A stretch of DNA of 64,000 nucleotides from Kiritimatiellia bacterium (GCA_028716365.1 JAQUPZ010000007.1:186001-250000); one strand, 5' to 3'. Positions 17,803 through 26,744 are shown, numbered from the stretch's first letter. Program-made: numbers and translations. The notes: generated by a model from the sequence alone, not told the origin.

Positions 17803-18678
17803 ATGAAAAGAAATAAAATTTGTTTCACGTTGATAGAAATGCTGGTTGTTGTGAGCATCATTGGCATTTTGCTGGCGATGATTATACCTGCAATTTCAGC
17901 AGCCCGGGAAAAGGCGAGAGATGTCAAGTGCAGGGGGAATTTAAAGGAGTTGCATACTGCAGCAATCAATTTTGCATTTGTAAGAGGAGATGAGTACCTG
18001 GCTATAAAGCTGCTTCCAGCCAGCAGGAGCTGGGAGGAGCCGGATGAAGCAAACCGATGGTGGCACTGGCGTATTGGCTGGGTCGACTGGACGGAGCGTG
18101 GCGCCGTTCACACCATGCAGAGAGGTTATACCAGATGGTGGGGTAGCAGAGCTTATGAATCGATCACAAGTACCAATAGGGGGGAAGATGGCAAGTCCAC
18201 CACATTGTGGGAGTATACAGGAAAAAACATTAAAGTGTATTCGTGCCCGACATTTGCAAGATCGGCAATTGCCGGTACAACATTTCCCGACAATCCCGCC
18301 ACGCCACTGACGTTTGACTATGATAAGAATACCGGGGTTTTGAGAAGTTACGCAATGAATTCCCAGGTGAGCTGGTATAATATAGGTTCCGGCAAAGCAG
18401 GCAGCAGGAAGATATTGTTTGCGGACATGTCCCATACGAATCGTCTCGGAGCGGTTCAGATATGCGAGCGCGGGATGAGAGATGCTGCAGCCGTTGACGT
18501 TAACATGAGGGGATGGAATTGGGATGGTGAATTGTCCGGGGAAGCCAGGTCCGCCGCTTTTCCTAGAGAATGCATAGGTACTTATCATAGTGGGCGCGGA
18601 AATGCTGTTTTTGTGGATGGCCATATTGAAAGTCTTTTATGGTCCGACACCACGAATGCCTGTTCGGGGTCCTGGTAG
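17803..18678 (+). CDS. Prepilin-type protein with C-terminal DGH motif
   Basis: 291 residues. The N-terminus MKRNKIC|FTLIEMLVVVSIIGILLAMIIPAI is a prepilin signal and helix, but the residue before the cleavage site is Cys rather than the usual Gly. The helix is followed by SAAREKARDVKCRGNLKEL, typical of the large PVC family of secreted prepilin-type proteins. The C-terminus carries the family hallmark H-x(n)-DGH (YHSGRGNAVFVDGHIESL). Such proteins occur in dozens of copies in Lentisphaerae and Planctomycetes. This one sits directly upstream of the Amuc_1102-like block, so it may be a pilin subunit of that machine. The head domain has Trp-rich segments of unknown role. Confidence 0.85.
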   Translation: MKRNKICFTLIEMLVVVSIIGILLAMIIPAISAAREKARDVKCRGNLKELHTAAINFAFVRGDEYLAIKLLPASRSWEEPDEANRWWHWRIGWVDWTERGAVHTMQRGYTRWWGSRAYESITSTNRGEDGKSTTLWEYTGKNIKVYSCPTFARSAIAGTTFPDNPATPLTFDYDKNTGVLRSYAMNSQVSWYNIGSGKAGSRKILFADMSHTNRLGAVQICERGMRDAAAVDVNMRGWNWDGELSGEARSAAFPRECIGTYHSGRGNAVFVDGHIESLLWSDTTNACSGSW

Positions 18679-18804
18679 CGGCGCAGATTTGTTCCGCGTG
18701 TAATCGTAAAAAAAGATGGTTCGGGCAGCTTGCGAAACAGAAATTGGCGAATTTTTGTTTTGATTTGTCCCTGCAGTGTGTTTAACTTGTCTGATTATAT
18801 TTTT

Positions 18805-18810
18805 AGGAGG
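18805..18810 (+). promoter_or_regulatory. Strong ribosome-binding site fixing the start of the Amuc_1102-like gene
   Basis: A perfect AGGAGG lies 9 bp before the ATG at 18820. The frame is open further upstream to 18730, but those 30 residues precede a normal signal peptide and have no such site. Confidence 0.8.
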
Positions 18811-18819
18811 AGATTTGTC

Positions 18820-19497
18820 ATGAAGATTCAGAAAGTACATATCCCCGTAATTCTCTCTATATTGTCGTTCTTTATCCTGTCGGGTGGACAGGTGTTTGCT
18901 CAAAGGACCACGAAGGGACCAACTTCAAGTAAAAAAAATTCAACATTACCTGTGGGTCCCAAAATGACAGGCGATCAGGTCATCAAGCTGCGCAAGTTGA
19001 CGGGATTGGGGCGGCGCGGTTTTGTCAAGAACCCGGAATACAGGACAAGTTTGGGCGGCACGGTCGGCATAGACAAGGACTGGTGCCAGATTACACTTGA
19101 ATACATGACGGCGCCTGAGTTTATCGATGATCTCACCTTCCAGTTTTATGCGGTTTCCGAGGGAGTCGTTGAAGGGAAAAAAGTGTTCAGTTTTTACAAG
19201 TCTGCGGTCAAGTATGGTGACATCGAAAGAAGTAATAATCATGTTTGCACGATGTTTCTGCGACCGAGTGCGATCAAGCGTTTTGGCGAACTGATGGCCA
19301 TTGCGGTTGAAGTGCTTTATCAAGGTAAGGTTGTTGAAGAAATGAGCGAAGAAGGTACAAAGATGCCGGAAAAGTGGTGGAAGAATCCCCTGGTAGTTGA
19401 AAATCCCAGTACAGTCATGAGGGATGGATACCTTCTTAACAGGTCACAATCGCCGTTTGCCTTGATCAGCATAGAGGGATATGAGTTTATAAAGTAA
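18820..19497 (+). CDS. Secreted Amuc_1102-like protein of the PVC type IV pilus-like locus
   Basis: 225 residues with a clear signal peptide (MKIQKVHIPVILSILSFF through the VFAQ site). The mature part starts with a low-complexity Lys/Ser/Thr stretch. A beta-rich domain follows, including DWCQITLEYMTAPEFIDDLTFQFYAV and a run of charged beta strands, compatible with an immunoglobulin-like fold. The main evidence for identity is position: it stands immediately before pilM, a PilO-like gene, a further membrane protein and a secretin, the same order as Amuc_1102 to Amuc_1098 in Akkermansia, where Amuc_1102 is known to have an Ig-like fold. It is probably periplasmic or surface located and part of the machine. 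No catalytic motif is visible. Confidence 0.7.
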   Translation: MKIQKVHIPVILSILSFFILSGGQVFAQRTTKGPTSSKKNSTLPVGPKMTGDQVIKLRKLTGLGRRGFVKNPEYRTSLGGTVGIDKDWCQITLEYMTAPEFIDDLTFQFYAVSEGVVEGKKVFSFYKSAVKYGDIERSNNHVCTMFLRPSAIKRFGELMAIAVEVLYQGKVVEEMSEEGTKMPEKWWKNPLVVENPSTVMRDGYLLNRSQSPFALISIEGYEFIK

Positions 19498-19560
19498 GTG
19501 ACAAATACGTTTCTCGGGAAGAAGGCAGTGGAAGTTCTTAACATGGTGGGTTAAGTTGGC

Positions 19561-21216
19561 ATGTTTCAATCTGATCGAGTTTTAGCATTGGATGTCGGGG
19601 CCAGCAAAGTGGTGGTGGCTGAGTTCGCGGTGTCCAAAAGTTCCCCGATTGAATTGCTTAACTATGGTATCGGCTACCTTGATATTACTCCTGAGGGTGA
19701 AACAGACGCATCGGCCTATATTGTCTCCACTATAAGGGATATCCTGCGTGAACATTCCATAAAAGCTGCCCCTCTTCTAATGAGTCTTTCCGGACAGGCT
19801 GTTTTTCCGCGTTTTGTCAAACTCCCTCCCGTAACTCCCGACAAGATATTTCAGATTGTTCAGTATGAGGCTGAACAGAATGTGCCGTTTCCCATTGAGG
19901 AGGTCGTCTGGGATTATCAGTTAATTGCGGGAGAAGACGGTGAAATGAGCGTCATGCTTGTTGCCGTCAAGATCGAAAACGTTCAGAAGTTGACTGAGTG
20001 TGTGCTTGCGGCTGGTATAGAGCCGGAGGTGGTGGATGTGGCCCCCATGGCACTCTACAATACTGTTCGATACAACTATCCCGACATCGAAGGATGCGCG
20101 ATGATTCTTGATATCGGTGCGCGGTCTTCAAACCTTGTTTTCATTGAGGGGAGCCGGATTTTCAGCAGAAGTATTCCCGTGGCCGGTAATGCAATTACCC
20201 AGGAACTTGCCAAGGAATTTAATGTTTCGTTTGCAGAAGCCGAAGAATTAAAAATCAAGCATGCTTTTGTATCCTTCGGCGGAGTTACTGCCGGTCCTGA
20301 AAATGAAACTGCCGACAGGGTGTCGAAAATTGTTCGTAACGTGGTCACCCGTCTTCATGCCGAGGTCAATCGTTCGATTAACTTTTACAGGAGTCAGCAG
20401 GGAGGCGGGGTACCGTCCCTGGTTCTTCTTGCCGGAGGCACATCCGTCATACCTCATATGGATACGTTTTTCCGCGAGAAGTTGAAAGTAACTGTTGAGC
20501 ATCTGAATCCGTTCATCAATGTGGCCGTGGGCGGAAACCTTGATTCGGAAAAGGTAGCCGGCGATATGCACCTTCTGGGTGAGGTTGTCGGATTGGGATT
20601 GAGGCGTTCGCTTACCTGTCCTGTTGAAATTAATTTGATGCCACCGGCTCTTGTGGCGAAGAAAGTTTTCAGGAAGAGGCAGCCTTATTTTGGCCTGATT
20701 GCCCTGGGTGTTGCTCTTATTATGTTATGCTGGTGGGTATATCTTAGTCACATGCAGGGGATCATGAAAATCCAGTTTGGAATAGTTGAGAAGAAAACCC
20801 AGGATTTGGACACAGTATTGACGCACCTTCAGAAAGTACTTGCCGGTAAAAAGAAGGCACAGATGAAAGCGGATGAAATTCTCAGCGTCATCCGTCTGCG
20901 AACTAAGTGGATAGAAATCATGGAAGATGTTTATTCTCGGATGCCGGAAGGAATGTGGTTGAATTCATTAAAGCCTGTCCCTCCAAGTGCGGGAGGGACC
21001 AATCAGATAATGTATATCGAGCTTAAAGGTAGTGGTTTTGCAGACAAATTGGTGGACAAGCCGGAGAAGTCGGCAATAGAAGATTTTCGAGATAAGCTGA
21101 GGAGTTCGCCGTATTTTACCAAAAATACCGAGATAAAAAGGCAACCGGCGGGTGAATCATACGTGAAACAGTTCGAAATTTGGGTGGCACTAAAGGAGCC
21201 TTTGATTATCAGGTAA
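19561..21216 (+). CDS. pilM: PilM with fused PilN-like domain (type IV pilus inner-membrane platform)
   Basis: 551 residues. The first 350 form the FtsA/actin-like ATPase fold of PilM: phosphate-1 motif VLALDVGASKVVVAEF at the N-terminus, a second strand-loop ILDIGARSSNLVFIEG near 181-196, and LAGGTSVIPHMDTFF near 297. After residue 371 comes a basic segment RKRQ and a transmembrane helix (YFGLIALGVALIMLCWWVYL, about 376-395). A coiled coil and a ferredoxin-like domain typical of PilN follow (MWLNSL, IMYIELKGSGF, DFRDKLRSSPYF). PilM normally binds the cytoplasmic tail of a separate PilN, so this is a fusion of the two. Gaps to the next genes are 7, 3 and 21 bp, which supports one operon. Corresponds by position to Amuc_1101. 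Confidence 0.85.
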   Translation: MFQSDRVLALDVGASKVVVAEFAVSKSSPIELLNYGIGYLDITPEGETDASAYIVSTIRDILREHSIKAAPLLMSLSGQAVFPRFVKLPPVTPDKIFQIVQYEAEQNVPFPIEEVVWDYQLIAGEDGEMSVMLVAVKIENVQKLTECVLAAGIEPEVVDVAPMALYNTVRYNYPDIEGCAMILDIGARSSNLVFIEGSRIFSRSIPVAGNAITQELAKEFNVSFAEAEELKIKHAFVSFGGVTAGPENETADRVSKIVRNVVTRLHAEVNRSINFYRSQQGGGVPSLVLLAGGTSVIPHMDTFFREKLKVTVEHLNPFINVAVGGNLDSEKVAGDMHLLGEVVGLGLRRSLTCPVEINLMPPALVAKKVFRKRQPYFGLIALGVALIMLCWWVYLSHMQGIMKIQFGIVEKKTQDLDTVLTHLQKVLAGKKKAQMKADEILSVIRLRTKWIEIMEDVYSRMPEGMWLNSLKPVPPSAGGTNQIMYIELKGSGFADKLVDKPEKSAIEDFRDKLRSSPYFTKNTEIKRQPAGESYVKQFEIWVALKEPLIIR

Positions 21217-21223
21217 ACTATTT

Positions 21224-22327
21224 ATGAAGGTTCAAAAGAAAAGTGCATTGATTATTTCGTCCGTGGTTATCGTTGGGCTTCTCCTGGTTGCAGCCGCTTT
21301 TCTGCTGGTTCGCGGAATAATACAGTTCAGCGATTCAGGGGTTAAGCTTGAGCTTGCCAAAAAGAAATTGAAGGAAATCTACGATAAAAAACCATTTCCT
21401 TCCCATGCAAATGTAACCCGTGAAAAAGAAAATGTGAATCTCCTCAATGAATGGTTCCTGAAGCTTACAACTGTTCTCCGGAAAGGACAGATCGAGCCGG
21501 TCCAGACGAGCCCTTCTAAATTCATGAGTCTTCTGCAGGGCAAAAAACCGGAATTGATACGCATGGCAAATGTCAACGGGAAAGTCGTCGGCGATGATTT
21601 TAGCGCAGGGTTTGAGCGATATTTTACGACAAGCAGTGTCCTTCCGGAACCAACTGATGTTCCTCGCCTGACTCAACAGTTTATGATAGTTGAACAACTT
21701 TGCACAATTTTATTTGCTGAGAAGATTGACCGTTTGTCGGCAATGACGCGTGAAATACTGGAAGAGGGTGCGGGGATGAAAGGCGGACCCGGAGACGTTT
21801 CGCAAATGCCTACTGCCGGAGGTGGCAGACAGGCGGGCAGAGGTGGTAGATCTGCCGCCCCTGACACAGTTGTAAGGCTTGTGAATAAAAATGCCGGTGT
21901 ATTGGGCGAAGACGATCTATATGCTAAATTTCATTTTATTATTGAATTCAAGGCAAGGGAACAAGTGCTCTGTAATATTCTCAACAAGCTTTCAAGCTGC
22001 GAGATGTTTGTTGTTGTCACAAGTGTTGAAGCTGTTAAGGAAGGTTCCGATTTGGCGGATATAAAGACCAGGTCTGTTGCACCTGTTGTTCCTGCTGCTG
22101 TTGCTGCTCAGGTTGAGGATAAGAAAAAGGTAGATATCTTTGACACCCCCACGGGAGTGACAGTGGCCAAACCCGTGAAGGATGCCGGAACTAATGCTGT
22201 ACCTGATAAAACTGAACAGCTGAAAGAGAAACCTTCAAGAGCGGAAAGAGTCGTGTGCGGGCCCGATTTGGAAAAACCTATTAACGTAAAGATGGAACTT
22301 GATGTTTACAGATTCAGGGGGGAATAA
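21224..22327 (+). CDS. PilO/Amuc_1100-like inner-membrane protein
   Basis: 367 residues. An N-terminal basic stretch and a transmembrane helix (ALIISSVVIVGLLLVAAAFLLV) are followed by a periplasmic coiled coil (LELAKKKLKEIYDKKPFPS). Two ferredoxin-like segments come next (for example LTQQFMIVEQLCTILFAEKID and FHFIIEFKAREQVLCNILNKLSSCEMFVVVTSVEAV), separated by a Gly-rich linker near residue 190-205. The C-terminal tail is charged and ends in MELDVYRF. This layout matches PilO/GspM-type proteins and, by order in the cluster, Amuc_1100 of Akkermansia. Seven bases after pilM; almost certainly co-transcribed. It probably links PilN-like and secretin components across the periplasm. Confidence 0.75.
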   Translation: MKVQKKSALIISSVVIVGLLLVAAAFLLVRGIIQFSDSGVKLELAKKKLKEIYDKKPFPSHANVTREKENVNLLNEWFLKLTTVLRKGQIEPVQTSPSKFMSLLQGKKPELIRMANVNGKVVGDDFSAGFERYFTTSSVLPEPTDVPRLTQQFMIVEQLCTILFAEKIDRLSAMTREILEEGAGMKGGPGDVSQMPTAGGGRQAGRGGRSAAPDTVVRLVNKNAGVLGEDDLYAKFHFIIEFKAREQVLCNILNKLSSCEMFVVVTSVEAVKEGSDLADIKTRSVAPVVPAAVAAQVEDKKKVDIFDTPTGVTVAKPVKDAGTNAVPDKTEQLKEKPSRAERVVCGPDLEKPINVKMELDVYRFRGE

Positions 22328-22330
22328 CCG

Positions 22331-23434
22331 GTGGCCATGTCTTTTAAAAACATCTTTTCCTGGTTGAAGTCACATTACGACAAGATTCTTTCATTCTTAG
22401 TGCTGGTTTTTCTGATCGCTTCCCTCCTGTACCTTGCGTTTAGAATCGGGACCATGCGCAGTGACAGGGAGAAATTTGAGCAGGAGATCAAAGGGTATAA
22501 ACCCAAATATGCCGATGCAGTACAGATTGACACAAAGGTGTTCAATGATGCCATGGCCAGTATTGAACACCCATTACAGTTGAGTAGTGAACAGTGGACG
22601 AATAAAACAATGTTTGTTGTCGAGAAGCGTGTATGGTGTGTTGATTGCAGAAGGCCAATTCCTTTCGAGGCTGTGAAGTGTCCTTTCTGTGATACAGAAC
22701 AACCAAAGGATCTGGTGGAACGTGAAGATTACGACGGTGATAAGGATGGCATACCGGATAAATGGGAAAGACAATATGCGTTGAATCCGAGCGACCCGGC
22801 TGATGCTGATAAAGATAGCGATAATGACGGATTTAGCAACATTGAAGAATACAATGGAAAAACCAATCCAACTGATCCGAACAGTTCTCCTTCGATCACT
22901 CATAAGTTGCGAGTTCTAAAAGTGGAACCCGATCCTTTCATGCTGAGATTCAAGAGTGTCATGAAATCTCCTGATGGATCATTGCGGTTCGGCTTGAATT
23001 TGAAAGGTAACGTCAGAACATATTTCGCAAAACTTGATCAAGTAGTCGAAGGGTTTAAACTCTTAAAGTATGAGCCGAAAACCGAAGAAAAGGTTGTGCC
23101 CGGTATAGGGAAAAGGCAGGTGGATGTATCTGTGCTTACTCTTCAACGCGGCGACAAATTGATTATTCTGGTGAAAGATATGGATGTACAGTGGAATGAG
23201 TTTACCGCGCATTTGTTGTTTACCCTCGATAATACAAAATATGCCGCGAAAATTGAAAATGTTATCGAGTTGAAAAACAAGAAGTTCAAGATAATTAATA
23301 TTGACAGTAAGAAGGAGAGTGTATTATTAGAGTCACTACAAGATGGTGAAAAAACCACTATTGAAAAGTTCCCGGAAGGAAAGAAGGATATACCAGGGGA
23401 ACCTGTAAAAGACAGTAGTGCCAAGCCGGCCTAG
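22331..23434 (+). CDS. Single-pass membrane protein with zinc ribbon and thrombospondin type 3-like repeats (Amuc_1099 position)
   Basis: 367 residues. One transmembrane helix near 20-38 (ILSFLVLVFLIASLLYLAF). The following part carries a zinc ribbon CVDCRRPIPFEAVKCPFC near 99-116. Acidic calcium-binding repeats come next (DGDKDGIPDKW and DADKDSDNDGFSNIEEY), then a beta-rich C-terminal region (ITHKLRVLKVEP, KFKIINIDSKKESVLLES) that recalls the PilP family and could dock to the secretin. The start is GTG at 22331 (GGGGGAA about 8 bp upstream) or ATG at 22337. Only 3 bp from the PilO-like gene. Equivalent by position to Amuc_1099. A zinc site and calcium repeats outside the membrane could stabilise the periplasmic assembly; this is inference. 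Confidence 0.7.
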   Translation: MAMSFKNIFSWLKSHYDKILSFLVLVFLIASLLYLAFRIGTMRSDREKFEQEIKGYKPKYADAVQIDTKVFNDAMASIEHPLQLSSEQWTNKTMFVVEKRVWCVDCRRPIPFEAVKCPFCDTEQPKDLVEREDYDGDKDGIPDKWERQYALNPSDPADADKDSDNDGFSNIEEYNGKTNPTDPNSSPSITHKLRVLKVEPDPFMLRFKSVMKSPDGSLRFGLNLKGNVRTYFAKLDQVVEGFKLLKYEPKTEEKVVPGIGKRQVDVSVLTLQRGDKLIILVKDMDVQWNEFTAHLLFTLDNTKYAAKIENVIELKNKKFKIINIDSKKESVLLESLQDGEKTTIEKFPEGKKDIPGEPVKDSSAKPA

Positions 23435-23455
23435 AATCGGGGAGAAAAAGCCGCT

Positions 23456-26400
23456 ATGACATTTAAGATTTTTTGCTTTTGGATGGTTTTATCATTTTCT
23501 TTATGTTTGATGACAGGGCGGGTATTTGCTCAAAAGCTTGATGAGGCTGGTGCTGTTGCTGCGGAAAGTACAAAGATCGAAGATATTATAGATGGTAATC
23601 GGGCGGTAACAAAAAGACCTTTGATGCAATTTGCACAGGCGGCACCTGCAATATCTACTAAAGCTCAAAATGAGTTATTCCCCCTGGCGTCGGCCGATAC
23701 TAAAAATGGTGGAAAAACAAAAACAGTAGAAGCGCTGGCTGCTGAAGCACTCGGATCTCCTGCAACAGTAAAACCAATGCTGGCGGCGGTAGCCCCGGCG
23801 GAACCAGCGGCGGAAATAGCACCTGCACTACCAGCAGCGCCTGCGGCGGCGGCACCGGCGGAACCAGCTCCGGCAATGCCTGCGGCGGCAGCCCCGGCAG
23901 CACCAGCGGCGGAAGTAGCACCTGCAGTACCAGCAGCGCCTGCGGCGGCGGCACCGGCGGAACCAGCTCCGGCAATGCCTGCGGCGGCAGCCCCGGCAGC
24001 ACCAGTGGCGGAAGTCGCACCTGCAGTACCAGCAGCGCCTGCGGCGGCAGCACCTGCGGAACCAGCTCCGGCGGCAGCGCCTGTAGCAGCTCCTGCAATG
24101 CCTGCGGCGGTAGCCCCAGCAGAAGATCTTGATAAATTAATTAATGAAGCAACAAAAGAAGCTGTATCAACCAAAGCAGAAAAACCATCAGCGCCGGTGC
24201 AGGTAAAAGCAGTTGATAAAAAAGAAGGGGAAGTTTCTGAACCCGTAAAGGTGTTTAAGACATTGGAAGGTACTCTTGCTAATATGATGGGTGAGGAAGA
24301 GTTGCGGCGCAAGGCCATGGAGGCTCATGCAAGGGATTCCATGGATGAGGCCAAACGTGCTTTAAGTGAAAGACAGTACGAAAAAGCAATTTTCCTTTAT
24401 GAAGAAGCATATAATAATTTCCGGCGTCCCGAGTCTATGCAGAGCAAGAGAGTAGCACAAAGAGGTGTTGCGGATAGTTTTTATCAATGGTCTTTGTCAT
24501 TACAGCGACAGGGAAATTCTACTAATGCACACGAAAAGGCTGTAGAAGCAGCCAAGGCAGGGCATCCCCGGGGTGATACACTTGCTGCGGAGTTGAAGAA
24601 GGAAATGACAGAAGGTCCGAAGGTAACCATGGAACGCGTTAAAAGAACTTCGGTTTTCAAGCAGCCTGAACTTAAAATGAAAGAAAAGAGCGTATCGGAG
24701 TTGTTGAGAGACGGCAGGGAATATATGCAGGCTCGTGATTATGACAATGCACAGGCAAGATTTGAAGCTGTTTTGAAGCAGGATCCGTATAACACTGAAG
24801 CCATAAGGTTGATGCAAAAGAATGGGATAAAGAAATATGATACCGCCACAATGGAGCTCACTGCTACCCGTAATGATATCATAGCGGATGTACGTAAAAC
24901 GTGGAATCCCCGTGATTATAGTCTCATTACAGAAACCGCAAAGACTCTCAGTAGCAGGGGCGAAATAAAGAAGACAGAGGACAGACGCCAGAAAATTCTG
25001 GACAAAATGGCTAATATCATCATACCCGAAATTGATTTCCGGCAGGCAAATATTTATGACGTTGTTGATCTTCTCCGGAAGGAAAGTGAAGAGTTTGACA
25101 AGCCGGTAAATCCTGATGAGCGTAAGGGCGTAAATATAATTTTAAATCTTGGTACAGTCGGTAAACCTGCTGCTGATGCCGGACTTCCAGCTGCGGCGGC
25201 GCCGGCTGCTCCTGCTGCTGATCCGTTTGCTGCTGTGGCTCCGGCGGCTGGTGGTGCAGCAGCTCCTGGCGGAGGACTTGGAGGAGGGGGCGACATACCG
25301 CTTGTTACGTTCAGTGCCAGAGGTATATCCCTGCTTGAAGCACTTAAAATCGTTACCAATGTTACCAGGCTTAAGTACAGAATAGAGGGGAATGTGGTAA
25401 TGATTGTTCCTCAAAATGCTGCTGATGCTGAGATTATTACGCGAATGTACGATGTTATGAATATTGAAGGTGTTATGGAAAAGGCGCCCGAACTAGGTGC
25501 CGGCCTTGCGGGTGGGGCTTTTGCTAAGGCTGAGGGAGCGGCCGCTCCGGCTGCAGGTGCAGAAGGCGGCGGCGGGGGATTGGACTTACAGGAGTTCTTT
25601 AAGGGATTAGGTGTACAATGGCCCGAAGGTTCTTCTGTAAAATATGTAAAATCTATCGGCAAATTGATTGTGGCAAATACCGATGAGAATCTTATTCAAA
25701 TCGAGAAAGCGCTTGAAGTATTAAATGTGGTTCCCAGCCAGATAGAGATCGAAGCGAGATTCGTCGAAGTTGGTCAGAATGATTTATCATCGGCAGGACT
25801 CGAGTGGTTGCTTACTGATGACTGGGAAATTGCCAAAAAGAAAACTGCCGGTACTGTACCCTGGACATCCACACAGGCGATAGTGGCGAAGGCGGGGAAG
25901 TTCACTGCGGGTAATCGCTATGGCGCAGATCCTGCGGCAGCAGGTACTGCCTTGGCAGACACGGTTCTTACCATCGGTGGCGTTTTGACGAATCCCGAGT
26001 TGTCTGTGGTATTGCATCTTCTTGAACAAAAAGGTTTTGCTGATCTTCTGTCGGCTCCGAAAGTCACGGCAAAGGCAGGACAGGAGGCCACGATCAAAGT
26101 TGTTACGGAATACATTTATCCGACACAATTTACCGTAACACCGATTACCGGTGTTGGACTGAACGGGCAGGCTACAATCGTTGGTGGTGTCGTCGAACCG
26201 GGAAATTTTGAAACACGTGAAGTTGGCGTGCTGCTTACGGTTACTCCTCAAGTTTCTCCAGAAGGCCAGATGATCGAACTGACAATGGCGCCGGAAGTTG
26301 TGACTGATCCGATATGGCATGAGTACGGATCAACTTATACAGCGCCTGACGGCAGTACCATGCAGTTAACCATGCCACAGCCTTTCTTCCATTCCAGGAA

Positions 26401-26689
26401 GTTGACAACCAGTATATCAATATATAATGGTTCTACCGTGGTGATGGGGGGTATGATTACCGAGGCAAGGAGTACGGTGGATGACAAGATTCCATTCTTT
26501 GGTGAAATACCTCTCATAGGCCGGCTTTTCAGAAGCAAGTATGATCAAAGTCAAAAGAAAAATCTGCTTATCTTTGTCACTGGTCGTCTCGTTGATCCCG
26601 GTGGCAGGCCGGTTAAATCCAGTACAGACCTTGCTCAAAAAATGGCAGAAGGGACTACTGCAAAACCGGCGGCTGATGCTGGCAAATAA
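23456..26689 (+). CDS. pilQ: Secretin (PilQ/GspD family) with Ala-Pro-rich repeats and TPR-like region
   Basis: 1077 residues. Signal peptide (FWMVLSFSLCLMTGRVFAQ); a low-complexity Ala/Pro/Glu region about 120-225 that includes three 33-residue repeats; TPR-like helices about 285-460 (RQYEKAIFLYEEAYNNF, ARDYDNAQARFEAVLKQDP); an N0-like domain (IIPEIDFRQANIYDVVDLL); N-domain segments split by another Ala/Gly insertion; then the secretin core with QIEIEARFVEVGQNDL, SAPKVTAKAGQEATI, GVLLTVTPQVSPEGQMIEL, and the signature VVMGGMITEARSTVDDKIPF followed by GEIPLIGRLFR. Secretins form outer-membrane rings for type IV pili or type II secretion. Last gene of the cluster, in the Amuc_1098 position; at over 1000 residues it is longer than most PilQ or GspD. 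Confidence 0.9.
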   Translation: MTFKIFCFWMVLSFSLCLMTGRVFAQKLDEAGAVAAESTKIEDIIDGNRAVTKRPLMQFAQAAPAISTKAQNELFPLASADTKNGGKTKTVEALAAEALGSPATVKPMLAAVAPAEPAAEIAPALPAAPAAAAPAEPAPAMPAAAAPAAPAAEVAPAVPAAPAAAAPAEPAPAMPAAAAPAAPVAEVAPAVPAAPAAAAPAEPAPAAAPVAAPAMPAAVAPAEDLDKLINEATKEAVSTKAEKPSAPVQVKAVDKKEGEVSEPVKVFKTLEGTLANMMGEEELRRKAMEAHARDSMDEAKRALSERQYEKAIFLYEEAYNNFRRPESMQSKRVAQRGVADSFYQWSLSLQRQGNSTNAHEKAVEAAKAGHPRGDTLAAELKKEMTEGPKVTMERVKRTSVFKQPELKMKEKSVSELLRDGREYMQARDYDNAQARFEAVLKQDPYNTEAIRLMQKNGIKKYDTATMELTATRNDIIADVRKTWNPRDYSLITETAKTLSSRGEIKKTEDRRQKILDKMANIIIPEIDFRQANIYDVVDLLRKESEEFDKPVNPDERKGVNIILNLGTVGKPAADAGLPAAAAPAAPAADPFAAVAPAAGGAAAPGGGLGGGGDIPLVTFSARGISLLEALKIVTNVTRLKYRIEGNVVMIVPQNAADAEIITRMYDVMNIEGVMEKAPELGAGLAGGAFAKAEGAAAPAAGAEGGGGGLDLQEFFKGLGVQWPEGSSVKYVKSIGKLIVANTDENLIQIEKALEVLNVVPSQIEIEARFVEVGQNDLSSAGLEWLLTDDWEIAKKKTAGTVPWTSTQAIVAKAGKFTAGNRYGADPAAAGTALADTVLTIGGVLTNPELSVVLHLLEQKGFADLLSAPKVTAKAGQEATIKVVTEYIYPTQFTVTPITGVGLNGQATIVGGVVEPGNFETREVGVLLTVTPQVSPEGQMIELTMAPEVVTDPIWHEYGSTYTAPDGSTMQLTMPQPFFHSRKLTTSISIYNGSTVVMGGMITEARSTVDDKIPFFGEIPLIGRLFRSKYDQSQKKNLLIFVTGRLVDPGGRPVKSSTDLAQKMAEGTTAKPAADAGK
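23821..24117 (+). repeat. Three 99-bp tandem repeats within the secretin gene
   Basis: Units start at 23821, 23920 and 24019 with the word ACCTGCA and have a period of exactly 99 bp (33 codons, in frame). The first two are nearly identical; the third diverges in its second half. They encode alternating Ala/Pro/Glu segments such as PAAPAAAAPAEPAPAMP. The in-frame period means copy number could change by slippage without breaking the gene. Confidence 0.85.
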
Positions 26690-26744
26690 AATGCCGGTAT
26701 GTTGTTTCCAAAGACTTAATTAATCGCCGGATTTTTTCATATTC

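Noticed and set aside
23821..24117. Direct repeats that could suggest a CRISPR-like array
   Set aside because: The repeats are contiguous 99-bp in-frame coding units without spacers.
23665..24318. Long minus-strand frame rich in Gly and Ala
   Set aside because: It is the shadow of the Ala/Pro-rich repeats of the secretin gene on the other strand.
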